From Scatophagus argus (lineage: Eukaryota; Chordata; Actinopteri; Scatophagidae), in contig NC_058506.1 of NCBI RefSeq assembly GCF_020382885.2, positions 12,006,318 through 12,070,317 on the forward strand: a stretch of 64,000 bases of DNA. The letters run 5' to 3'. Positions 13,322 through 31,107 of this stretch are shown here, in pieces. The notes beneath the pieces were generated by a model. That model searched no databases. It was not told where the DNA came from and worked only from the letters and a program-made list of their open reading frames with translations. Made by a program: the position numbers and the translations under genes. The number at the start of each line of letters is the position of its first letter. Within the stretch, counting starts at the first letter, position 1.

Positions 13322-14295
13322 GCTAAGATCTGTCTCTTTCTTCATTTTCTTAGCATTCTCTTTCATTTCCTTCATTATCCTCTCTCCTCCTTTCCTTTTT
13401 GAATGTGAATGGCTTTGAAGTACAAGCTGCAGAAAAACAAGGACTGTGGTCTCCAGCCATCAGACAGACAGCGCAGTCAGTGTCAAAGCACTGAGGTTAC
13501 AGAATCTTGAACTTTCTCAAGATGACTGCGGCTCAGTTCTTTGTCTCCGATCCCAACTTGTATGAAGACTGGAAATGTAGACTGTATATACTGTATGATA
13601 GTGACACAGATAGTGTCGACATAGTGAAACCTCCCTGCATGGGTAGTAATGAGTCCCTCATAGACGGAAACAGTACAGGTGAAAACTAGCACACTCCTGT
13701 CACCAGAACACAATACTCCAGTAAAAACACGGTCATGTTCTCGATAAAATAAGCTATATTCTCTCTCTCACTGGGATTAATTTCTCATAGTCAGTTCTCT
13801 TTCAAGAGACGAGTTGCAATTCTGAGTCATGAACTGAATCAGCTTTGAGCAGAAATGATTTTCTGTTTTGTGTTTCATCTGGACAAATCCCTAACAAAGC
13901 GCCTTATACTCGGTCCTGCCATCTCACCAGCAGAGAACAAGATGAAACATAAAAAAAATTAAATACATAAAAGGACTTTGGATAAAGAATTGGTTTGTAA
14001 CTCAAAGTGAATTATGTTTTTCAGCCTCCTCGAGGTATTGTTAACATTTTGTAATTAATTAAGTGCTGACAGTTTCACATGTGTGCGACAACCCTACCTG
14101 GAACCCCAGCCATTTTACCTGCAAAATACATAAGAGTTAAATGTTCAAACTTTGCCAGGTCTTCCTTCAGCGTCTCGCTACATGAGCTACTCTTCACTTT
14201 TAGGATCCCTCAGGTCAACTTGCAAAAACTATGTCTGCCATTTTGTAATTACCTCAGCGGGAATGTGCAGTCTGTTGTGCCTGTAGCGCAACAGC

Positions 14296-14327
<32 letters not shown>

Positions 14328-17030
14328 AACACACACAGCTACCAGGTAGTTCAATGTTAAGGGGGAAACCCAATACAGGATTCTTTGTTTTAAATGTTGT
14401 GTATTTGTTTAAATGGTGACATTCATATCTAATTTATTTGTTACATGTATTTTGCTACTTAAGCAAGCATGTACTGTGAAAGTCTTCCAGTCTTAGTGTG
14501 AATCTTATTATTGCTGTGATCTGTCTATTTATTAAGCTTGAGGTGTGAAGGAAATGATTGGTGTTTGTAACACTGGAAATATCACCTATGGGACACAAGT
14601 GGAATACGTGACGTACCCCAGGAGAAAACAGATAGAGTGCAAGTTTGAAGTTTTTGAAGTTTTTACTTCATGGATACATAGATGGTGTTCAAAGGACTGT
14701 GTAATGATAGGATGTGGGGTCTATAAGCTATGTAAGTTTTTTAAAAAGTACAGGTAAAACCTCTGTTTACCTCTTTGTGAATAGTGTCACAAAGATTGGC
14801 ATAACCCTGTGTGAACCTGTGTTAACCTCTTCATAACCTCTTCTGATGCTCTTTATCTGAATGATACTTTTTATCCTTGAAATATTATGTTTAAACTTTT
14901 GCAAGCTACACTGAATTGTCATTGCGCAAGAATATATTGTTCAGGGAATTATTTTCTAAATTTAGATTAGAAATACTTTGGAATTTCATTTTGTATAGCT
15001 TCTCAACAGAACATTAAACACTGTCAAGGTGTTTCCCGAGAAAATTTTCCACTTCTGTGGAATACAAAAGAGAAACCAACCTTTGGTATATAAAAAATGA
15101 GAATTATTTTATAGCATACAGTATGTCATAGCTGCCTCCTCTACTGTACTCCACTGACAAATTTACCCTCAGGGTCCTAATCTTTCTTCTGGCTTTGAAC
15201 AAGTCAACATAGAAAACTACAGTATTACACAGTCTAATCTCAGTGATTTACTCGCACGTTAACAAATAAAGCTGACGCTGTTCAGATTACTCATGAAAAT
15301 GAGCTGTAAATAAACAAGGCTAGTGAGAAGTTATGAGGGTAAGTCTGTAATGGCAGGTACAGCAACCAAGGCTTAGGGTTAATGATTGATGAAATATCAC
15401 TTAAGTACACTTAACAAAAATGTAAACACAATAAAAAAAATTGTTCTCACTCCCAGTTTTCACAAGCAGTGAGTAAAAAATGTATGACTTTTTCATGCAC
15501 ACAAAAGAATTATTTCCCTCGGATTTTAAGTACAAATTCAAAATCTATTTTACTGAGCCCCTCTCTTTTGCCTAGAAAATCCATTCACCTGACTGATGTA
15601 GCATATCAAGATGGTGATTAAACAACATCTTAGAAAATCTGATAGAAATAAGTATTTTGTTTGCATAAAAAAGAGTTAAATCTTTTAATTCAACTTGTGA
15701 AAAATGGAAGCAAAAACAAGTGTTGTGTTTACGTTTTTGCTGAGTGCTTGGGATGGGGTGGGTGAGGGGGACAGGGGACAGTGTCGAGGCCTTGAAATTC
15801 CTTGCAGCTACCCTGGTCACTTTTTTCTGTTAAGTTACTGGTTGAGTAAATATAACCTTTTACCAGCATGTAAAGGATAATGTTCTGGGTTGCCACTTTT
15901 TCAGTAATAGACTTTTAAGTTGATCTTTAATTGCAATACCAGCACTTTTGATGGTTATGAAAAAGTAAAAATGATACTTTCATGGATCTTTTTTTGTATG
16001 ATAAGTGTACAGGGGTAAATGCTCTTAAAGAAAAGAATGTCAAGTACAGCATAGGATTTGAGAAATATGTCTCAATTGTCACTTATTTTGTACCTACACT
16101 GATGATTTTGAGAATGTCTTTGCATAACGATCAATTGTAAGAACTTGCCAGTCAGAAAGTCACTGTGTTTTCAAATAGGATTACAGTTCACCTAAGTCAT
16201 TGAATGAGTCTTCAGGGTCCTCCTAAAAGTCACTTCAGGTGCAAAAAATACAGTCTACAAAAATACAAGGATGCAGCATTATTGTTTACAAATGCCACCA
16301 TAAAGTTACTGATTTCATCTTAAATAATTATTTCACCTTTGAATGGACTATGATTTCTAAACAATGAACTGGTATTGTAATGACCCTTCAGTGTGTCCTG
16401 TGGACATCTGTATCTCATTATGCTCTGAATGTCAAAAATATGATGACTGCATTTTATACAAGTCATTCATGTGATTTTGTTAAATATAGAAGGACCTCTC
16501 GTCTGACCACTATGTAGCAGCCATTTAATATGTAGCACTTGTTGAGCATCCCTATAGGAAACATGGGTAATTTATCTTATTAATAAGGGGCTGAAACATC
16601 CATGTTGACATTTAAATGCTGTTGTAGCAAATGTTTCCATAGTTTGTAAACTTTTAGCACTAGAATTTGAATTTTTAGCCTACAGTTACCCCTTATGGAT
16701 TTGGTCCAGAGACAAATTTGAGTGAATTTGTATGTTCTGGCACTGATTGTACGTTTGAATGTAAATACATTTATAACATGAGTTGTGTCTTAGTGCACCA
16801 ACAAAGTAATAGAAGCATGTTTTTTCTGTCTTTGCTGTTTACCGCTCTCCCTATCACTCCTTTTACCTCTCTGCATCTGTGATGGTCAAAATGTAACCGT
16901 AGCGTAATAGGAGGCCTAGAGGATGACGAATGAGGTAGTTCAACATGTAACGTACACAGTATGTTGATGCTTTTATTTGTGTTTTTTGGGGAGAACACAG
17001 TAATTAAAATATTAAAGACAAGTCACTTGA
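13322..17030 (+). other. Putative long 3' UTR of mtus2
   Basis: No coding exon follows the taa at 13319-13321. The stretch is AT-rich, contains a CAA microsatellite, and has candidate poly(A) signals at 15265 (aataaa), 15309 (aataaa) and 17003/17011 (attaaa), the last followed by a T/G-rich stretch. A 3' UTR of up to 3.7 kb is plausible, but the true end is not visible. Small open frames such as 13507-13689 show no resemblance to a known family. Confidence 0.4.
14289..14329. repeat. CAA trinucleotide microsatellite
   Basis: About a dozen CAA units in a row, inside the putative mtus2 3' UTR. It could read as poly-Gln, but no coding context supports that. Confidence 0.9.
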
Positions 17031-17214
17031 TGTCCATGTGTCTTTTAGGATAAATCCTGCTGCTCTCTGTGTGTTTCATTTGGGTTTACTTTCTACACCA
17101 ATTTTAGATACATACTTGCCCTAGTTAAGAGGGTACTCTAAATATTCAGGACTGCTCTTGTTCACAAGCATCAAAGTATACTTGAACAGAACTCAAATTA
17201 AAGAGTTTGGCTTA

Positions 17215-17288
17215 GACCTGCTCTAATTGGAAAGTGTCATGAAACTGTTGTTGTGATTTGGCACTGTGTAAATAAATTGAATTGAACT
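17215..17288 (+). repeat. SINE/LINE-type 3' tail
   Basis: The phrase ttgttgtgatttggcactgt followed by gtaaataaattgaattgaa is the familiar 3' end of an abundant teleost retroposon. Only the tail is recognisable; the body upstream is absent or too diverged to see. Confidence 0.6.
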
Positions 17289-17441
17289 TAGAGTCTAGAG
17301 TTTGTTTCCTTTTTGACATGATGTCCAGATTAACCTGGTCGTCTATATCTTTTTCTATATCCAGCCACAATACTATAAGGTTCAAGCTTAACATAAAAGA
17401 AGACAAGATCATAAAAATTTACAAGATAATACTATTTATAG

Positions 17442-17856
17442 TGTTATGGTTTGGCGTTGTATGTTTTCTGTTGTGCTTTTCTTTTTGTGCTCTCTCTGTT
17501 TACCTTTCCATTTTCTGTTCCTTTTGCAGAGCCTGTGGTGGCAGGGGGTGTGGCTGACTCCTCCTGTTGGCAGCTTAGACACACCTGAGTTGTATCAGCC
17601 CATTCTCTCCTCTATTTAAGCCTGGCCTTCACTCCTGCTTGCTGCCAGATTATTGCTCGCTCTACTCATGCATGCAGCTCATCAGAAGTTACCTGGATTC
17701 TCCTGTCAAGGTTATCTTTCAGTCAGTCAGCTCCTTGCTTCCACAGCCTGCTTAGTTTCTGTATTTAGTTTGTGGAGTTTATTAAAAGAACCTTTGTTCC
17801 CTCTCACCAGTGAGTTTGTCTCTGCTTTGAGGTCCTAGTCTTAAAAGAACCTAACA
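17442..17856 (+). mobile_element. Solo LTR of a retrotransposon
   Basis: The 415-base element starts TGTTATGG and ends CCTAACA, giving short inverted ends TGTTA/TAACA. The 5-base target duplication tatag flanks it exactly (17437-17441 and 17857-17861). Inside are a TATA-like tctatttaag near 17610 and an attaaaag poly(A)-type signal near 17780, arranged as in an LTR promoter and R region. No internal gag/pol sequence is adjacent on either side, so it is best read as a solo LTR left by recombination between two LTRs. Its family (Gypsy/ERV-like or other) cannot be assigned. Confidence 0.85.
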
Positions 17857-17861
17857 TATAG

Positions 17862-18372
17862 AACAAGCCTGCTTGTTTAAAATGTGATGTGAAGCCCAGA
17901 GGGTTTTAGGAAAACTCATCAATAATGTAGATCAAAGAAACATAAAAAAAAATTCACAATCATATTAGTCATTCAAGAGTCCAGACAGGATGCAACTAAA
18001 ACTTTGTAAGATGTATAACATCGTATAAAATATTTTTTAAAAGTTTTATATTTAATGTATCAAAATATACAAGATGAATATCACATAATATCATGAATGA
18101 GACAATAATTATTGCATGGTTTTAACAACATATTTTAGTTTCACAGCAAATTCTGTCAAAGACATGCAAGCTATTCATACCACTTAGAATTTATCCAAAT
18201 TATATTGGTTAGCAGCCTGGCCTTATTACAGCTTTGCCATATAAACCACAAAAGTGCTCCTATCATCATTCTGAAAAAACTTCATTTCACAAAGAAACAC
18301 AGAAATGTATCCTGACATCACATGGGTCAACAATCATCAACAATGACTTTAGAGGAAGAGTAAACTGTGGTG
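17862..18372. other. Intergenic or stoml3 3' UTR sequence
   Basis: AT-rich sequence between the solo LTR and the stoml3 stop codon on the minus strand. Part is probably stoml3 3' UTR, but I see no canonical minus-strand aataaa signal. Nothing else is recognisable. Confidence 0.4.
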
Positions 18373-21300
18373 TCACTTTCGCATGAAGTGGGACATGACG
18401 TCCATGGGCAAGGGGAAGATGATGGTGGAGTTCTTCTCTGCTGCAATGGTGTTGAGTGTTTGCAGGTAGCGAAGCTGCAGGGCTGATGGAGACTCTGCGA
18501 TCACGAGGGAAGCCTCCTTCAGGGCACGAGAAGCATTCATCTCACCCTCTGCTGCAATCACCTAAAAGTAGACCAAGAATGAGAGATTAGGCTTTTCAGT
18601 GCTTGTGTGTGCACATCGTGTGTCCATTCACAGTGATTTACTGCACCATACGCATGTAGTGTATGTGTCGTGTTCAGTATCCACTGACCTTGGCTCTGGC
18701 CTCTCGTGAAGCTTCTGCTTCAGCAGCCATGGCTCTCTGCAGCTGGTGTGGCAGCTTCACATCTTTAATCTCTACACGCTCCACTTTGATGCCCCAGTCG
18801 TCTGTGGCTTCATCCAGATTAGACTGGAAAAGACAGAAAAAGAGAGAACTTAGACCTATAGCTTACATTGATTATTCTATACTTTGCACAGATCCAGAGG
18901 TAGAACACGTACTCAGATCATGTACTTAAGAAAAAGAAGGAATACCATAGTCTAGAAATACCCAAGTAAAAGTCATGAGTCATAGACTGTCCAGTCAGTA
19001 GTAATTAATATTATCTGAAAGGAAAGGTATTAGGTAGGTATTAGATTCTGTACCTGCATGCTGTGAGCAATGCCCTCACGGTCAGATAGGAGCTCAGCCA
19101 AGTTCTTAGTCCCCAGGACATTTCTGAGGGTGGTTTGAGCCAGAAGGCGGGTGGAGAAGTCAGCATTAGTTACATTGGCCACAGAGGCAATGGGGTCGCT
19201 GACACGGAAGTACACCACTCCGTCCACACAAACTGTAACAGAGTCCTTGGTCAGGATCTAAGGGAAGAATACATGACAGTTTGCATGTGCACGTCCAAAA
19301 ATTTTAACTGAAAAAAATTCTGCGAAAAGAACATTTTGTGTTGTTCTACCTCTTGAGGTGGGATGTCAAATGAAACTGTTCGCAGGTCCACTTTTACACA
19401 GGAATCAGTGCACGGCAAAATAAAGAAAATTCCTTTGGACAAAAGGGAAAGCATTCATTTACAGATTGAAAATAAAAGATCTATAAAATTATCATATCGC
19501 AGCATAAATGATGATGAAGGATTTTTTTTAACAGTTAGTCCAGAATAAATAAATGTTAGTTTGTCTACCTGGTCCTTTAGCTCTCCTGTCTGTGATGCGG
19601 CCCAGTCTGAAGATGACAGCACGTTCATACTCCTGAACAATCTGCAACACCGGCAGGGAGAAAGTACCGTAGCAGCTCAGTTGATTTCTGTTATTCATAC
19701 ACATTGTGATGATTTATTGAGTTCACTTACCCTGAAACAAAACCAGATGGTGATGGGAAAGAGTAAAAATGTGAAGATGCCAGAGAGTATGACTAAGACC
19801 CAGCCGATGCATCCTAAAGAGCCCGTACGTTCAGCTGTAGAGACAGAGAGCGATGACAGTGTGTGTTTGACATACTGGGAAACCATGAATGAACATCTGA
19901 AGTACAGAGGAAAGCTTCTGTGTTGTAAGAAAGTAACAGGTCTTGCATGTCTTACAAGACAGGAGACCTTAAGTAAAGCCTTTAACCCTCAACTGAAGAG
20001 CAAATTAACCCATTTTGAATGTCTCAGATAAATAAATGCTTTGTGTTAACAGGAGTAATTAATATCGCATTCTGAAACATTCTGAGAATTCTGAAACAGA
20101 ACATTATTATCATTAGTATCTGCTTTTAATGGATTGTAACCTGAAAGACAGAAACTCATAGTTTAAACACAGAGAGACTCTCTCTCACACACACAGTACA
20201 AAGAGTAAAATGTGTACTTTAGTAACCTGATCTCTGAGTGCCACTATGGCAGTAAAAGAAAGCCATTAAGTGAGTATCTGCACACCACACCACATTGTTT
20301 CCAGTGCTAACAGCAGCACTCCAACCTTTATCTGTCCGTGCTTGGCCATTACACTGAGCAATCTGCTGCATTATTACACTGTCAGAGGATGATGTTTAAA
20401 TTTTAATTTGCACAAAACCTCAATTTCATGGCCCTTGCTTCCTTCTGTTATAATTTCCTGTTAGTCAAAACACACAAAGTGGAGCTTCCTGTTGGAGGAA
20501 ATTCTGCCTTTGCACAAAATGTGAAATTCACTTTCAGTGTTTCTTGTGATCTATATTTACTGAGAAAGGTCATGTGTATATTGGTTAAGAGTTTATGAGA
20601 ACTGTGAAGATGTAATCAAAGGTCAAGCTGTGCCAGTTTTCATTACATCTGTATATTTTTTCCAACTGAATAGGTTTTAAAAATAGCGCCAACATCTGCT
20701 TGTTAGTATGGAAGACCTTATAAGCCATTTGAATAAATGAGAACCCCCCAAAAATGAATTCATAATCTGAATTGATTTCTGTTATATCATCAATAAAACT
20801 TGACTGAAAGCGAATGTATGTAAATGATGTTTACACAGTGGTCTGTGTAACGTGATCCTCTCCAAAAGGTTGCTCAGAACAAGCCTGTTAAAACGATTAC
20901 ATTGCACAACCTTTGATGTGAAAACAAGTCCTCTTGAGCAATCCAGATTAAGGAACATGGACACAATGACCAAGCTCACCTGTGACCCAACATAACAGTT
21001 CCCTTTTCACCTGACTTTGTGGACCAAAAATGCAGACGTACACGCACAAATAAAAGGAGCCACAAATGGTCACAGTCATATGCTTGTGGGAGTTTTCTCT
21101 TTTCTCTCAATGACATGTGATCTCTGTCTCCGTGCCAGTGGAGTCCTTAGTCTCTGTGGCTGCACAGGTGAACTCTCATGTATACACAGGCCTATGCACA
21201 CTCCTGCTTACACAAGTGAAAGCATAATGACTATGCACACTCAATACGGAGCGTGTAGTTCAGGGAAAAGTAAAGAATAACTAACTACCGCAATAACTAA

Positions 21301-21472
21301 TCTAAGTCTTAAACCACTGCTGGTAATATTTTACTTAGTTAACGCAGCTAGTTATGTACCATTAAAGCTCAAAAGAAAAGACAGCAAAGTCAATGTGGTT
21401 GATCTTACATATCAAATCTTCATTGCTCATTCCTCTTCTCTTGTGGCTTCCTTTTTGGTTCTCCATTTCCAT
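18373..21472 (-). CDS. stoml3: Stomatin-like protein 3 (stomatin/SPFH family)
   Basis: Seven minus-strand exons (gene order: 21409-21472, 19731-19834, 19569-19641, 19350-19432, 19054-19257, 18689-18823, 18373-18561) join in frame to 283 residues, close to the family's ~290. Residues 27-56 form the membrane hairpin with Cys30 and Pro48, positions that in human stomatin correspond to the palmitoylated cysteine and the hairpin proline. The SPFH (band 7) domain follows, with [33 protein letters not shown] and an [12 protein letters not shown] helix, and then the C-terminal [11 protein letters not shown] motif. Stomatins oligomerise on the inner leaflet, bind cholesterol and tune ion channels; STOML3 modulates mechanosensitive channels in sensory neurons. 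Sequence alone fits STOM as well. STOML3 is preferred because it neighbours PROSER1 in human. Two in-frame ATGs lie six bases apart (21472 and 21466); the first is used here. Confidence 0.88.
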
Positions 21473-21550
21473 ATGCTCGTTGTAAGTGAGAGGGAAGGGT
21501 GTTGACAGAGATTGTTCAAGTGAATCTAATGAGGAGGGAGTCACCCGGCC

Positions 21551-21560
21551 TTTTAAAGTT
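21551..21560 (-). promoter_or_regulatory. TATA-like element of stoml3
   Basis: On the minus strand the sequence aactttaaaa lies about 80 bases before the stoml3 ATG, placing a start of transcription near 21520 and giving a short 5' UTR. It is a weak TATA variant, offered as a candidate. Confidence 0.35.
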
Positions 21561-21915
21561 GTACTGCTGGAGGAGGCAGACGTAGGAGTGGCTCCAACTC
21601 TGAGTTGATCATCAACAAAGTGCTATTATCCTGATGCTAACATGTTATTTTTCCATGATGCTTATATAATCTGAGAACATTTTTCCATAGTGAATCTTAC
21701 CAGCCCCAAGCCAATTAAAAGTAATAAACGATCAACGAATAATTTACTCTCAGTATTTCTCTTGAAGGAAATGCAGACAATGTCCTTTGTCTGATTCCCT
21801 ACTGGAATGAGAAACTACCTGAAAGTCTGACATCTGTGAATATTTGACTAGACTCAGTTTAATTTTAAAATTCTTGTCTTCCTGTCCGTATTGTATTTAC
21901 CAAAGTTTTATGGTG

Positions 21916-21953
21916 TCTGAACATCCAGCAGAAGTCTGAACTTCCAGCAGAAG
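21916..21953. repeat. 19-bp tandem duplication
   Basis: Two adjacent copies of tctgaacatccagcagaag, differing at one base (a/t), lie upstream of stoml3. Confidence 0.85.
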
Positions 21954-22734
21954 TCTGTACACACTGATTACTACTACTACACATAGTTGTACATGGAAAC
22001 ATGATTGTAAATGACAGTTACATTGTAAAACTAGTTTCCTTTCTAGTAAATAGCATGGTGAATGATTCAATGGTGAAACAATTCTTAATATTACCTACAG
22101 AAAAATTATAGACATGAAATAATTAAAATAAACAACTGATAATATTTATTTGAGGTGGAGAATGCCAAACTCCTACATAACTCCTACAAAACTCAAAACT
22201 ATGTAACGTCAGATTAAATGTGCCATGAAATTTTTCATCACATTTTAAGAATTTTAAGAAACCACAGACACCTTTATTTCATATTCACAATTATAAATCA
22301 TACTGGAGATGACAATTTAATATGTTTGATTAAACCGATAGTACCAATCAAAGTATGACTAAAATGGAAAAATGTGACTTTTATTGTGGGTGTGGGCTTA
22401 TGAGTGACATATTGGATAGTCTTAGCTGTGCATTGCACAACAAGCTGTGATAAGCAGTGTGTATAGCTATAAAAGGACTTTGATAAAATAAGACAATAGC
22501 TGCTTTTCATTTAAGACCTAACTAATCACAGCCTTATGAATTCAGTGCTCTAGTATCTGCTGTAATTTGTCATAAATATATATAATCACTAAAGTATTTC
22601 TATTCGATCTGTAATCTGTCCCTTTTCCATATTAATTAGCTTTGTTTCACCTGGAGCACTAGCAGTAATATTAGACTGTTCAGCCTTTTGATATTACAAA
22701 AAGTGACATAAAATTTGTTTTCTTTGTTTGTCCA

Positions 22735-22819
22735 TTTCTCGCCCGTAGTCAGCTGGGATAGGCTCCAGCCCCCCCGCGACCCTGACGGATAAGCGGTATA
22801 GAAAATGGATGGATGGATG
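22735..22819 (-). repeat. Teleost dispersed repeat, short reverse copy
   Basis: Read on the minus strand this shows atccatttttctataccgc-like sequence followed by ggctggagcctatcccagct, matching the start of the repeat at 5484-5777 in the opposite orientation. Only the first ~85 bases of the element are present. Confidence 0.7.
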
Positions 22820-23815
22820 TTTGTCCATTTTGTCTCCAGTCATTTTATTTAAGGGGGTCTCCTCATAGCTCTGCCATTGCACAGAATAGAAATAGACATA
22901 GGGCAACAGCTACAGCAGCCAGAAGTTTACAGACAAAATAATAAAATAGGTGCAAATACAAAAAACAGGAAAATGGATGAAAACAACATAATGTAAAAAA
23001 GAAAAGAGTAAAAGAACATTACAGCTTTCACTATGTTGCAATGCATTATTGATATTTTACAAGTCCACAAAGGCTTCTCAGCAGAATCTGCATATAGTAT
23101 GAATAGTCAAACACTGTAATTACAATGTAAGTACGTGTCATCTGTCAAAAAAAAACTTCATAAACATACAAAATATGAGTTGCAGACAGCCGCACGGAAA
23201 ATAAGTGAAACCTAAGTGGAACTGTCGTATGCATGTTTTTGTGTACAACACTCCCACCAATGACACAGCACAAGGATTCAAAATATTCATTATGTCTCCG
23301 CTTAAAAATACGTTTGTCGTTAAGTCCCCTAAAAATTGAATGTCATAATAAAGTATCCAATCCAGGGCAACCAATAGGCATCATAATCCTGTCCTGTCCA
23401 CTGATACTTGACCACATGAGCATACTGTCAAGTCATTACATGATATCATGTACATTTTTCAATTTTTCTATAATTCATTATTGACTAATAAATGTTCATA
23501 ACCTAAAAACAGCCAAGGCCAGCTAACATTAAAAACAGTCACAGTCTACTTAAAACCTAACAACTTTGACAACTGATATTTACAACTGTTCACTATGAAT
23601 AGTATAATACCAAAACCATCTCCCCCATTTATGATTTCAGCTGCTTTTACAATAGTGTTCCGTGTTGCAGTAAGTCACTTTTGCTGTAATATACACATTA
23701 CTGTAACTCTCAATCTGCCCTGAGCTACACAGCTTTCAAGGCCAAATACTAAAAGCGTCAACTGCAGAGGAGCAGGGCAGGGTGTGTGACGGTGTTTCAA
23801 AGCACATAGCAAGTT

Positions 23816-30209
<6,394 letters not shown>

Positions 30210-31107
30210 GATTGAAGATGAACAAATATTCGCCTCTATGCCAATACAGCAGTTATTACACTATGCAACTCGTTACTAACTTTTCACAATACAACCGATA
30301 AGTTCATTGGAAACACAATGCATTCGGATGACTTTAAGTCTAAATATTATATGTTAACGATCCGATATTACTGATAAAAACTCATCATGCTGCGAAAGTA
30401 TAATCTAAAACAGTTAATATTCGCAGTAAATTATTAGCTCCGTAATGAAGCTGCATATTCTTGTATAATTTAATAGAATATAATTTTCCGTCGTGAACAA
30501 CGAATTCAAAATAAGAGAAGCAGGATCTGCAGTGCAAAACCTGTCTGCACCAGATTGGTCCACAGCTAACAACAAGCTAGCCAGCTACAGCTGCCTTAAT
30601 TCTAAGTAGAGATCAATAAAGACAAAACAAATACAAAAACAATATTTGTACATCTGCTAATTCACTTTTGCTTTAAATCCGATGTTAGTGATAATTATGA
30701 AAGAGAGCGAAAAATTTAAAAATTCATTTTAAAAAATCTCAAAATAACGCGCTAGGAAAGATAGCAGCCTTGCTAGGTTTCACTGACAGCTGGCGCTAGT
30801 AACGTCAACACTTTACGGACCCCTCTGAGGCAGCCTGTACGAAAAGTACATCCTGTGGTAAATTATTGAAATAATGAATAAAAAAGTTGGGTTAAGTAAT
30901 GTTGTCGATATAACTGTATATCTGTAATCATTATAATTATTAGTTCAATTTTTTACTTAATTTATATTTTACTTTACGTTTTATTTTCCTGTTTCTTTGC
31001 AGGCAGCGTCAGGCCAAGTTTGGACACCGTACAGGAAGTAAACATAAGATGGGTCACGGCGAAGGAGTTGAATAGGAAATTGAAAAATTGTTTTAAAAAT
31101 AATCGAA
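30210..31107. promoter_or_regulatory. Head-to-head promoter region of proser1 and vps36
   Basis: The two start codons face away from each other, 898 bases apart. The interval is mostly AT-rich, lacks an obvious TATA box at a sensible distance from either start, and contains a short gcgctagg/tggcgctag stretch around 30750-30800. A shared or closely paired bidirectional promoter is inferred from the geometry only. Confidence 0.5.

Larger units (their letters stand above)
21561..23815. other. Intergenic region between stoml3 and proser1
   Basis: It holds the stoml3 upstream region, a 19-base imperfect tandem duplication at 21916-21953, a reverse-oriented dispersed repeat at 22735-22819 and the probable proser1 3' UTR. 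A minus-strand poly(A) signal (aataaa) is at 22844-22849, which would give proser1 a 3' UTR of about 1 kb. No gene is seen. Confidence 0.5.

Noticed and set aside
13507-13689. 60-codon ORF just after the mtus2 stop (acidic, Ser/Asp-rich)
   Set aside because: It lies in the putative 3' UTR, has no splice context and no known homologue. Considered as a small peptide gene but unsupported.
14289-14329. Poly-glutamine tract
   Set aside because: The CAA run would read as poly-Gln in one frame, but no coding exon can be built around it; treated as a microsatellite.
19561-20031. 156-residue plus-strand ORF
   Set aside because: It runs antisense across stoml3 exons 2 and 3 and their intron, and no family resemblance is seen.
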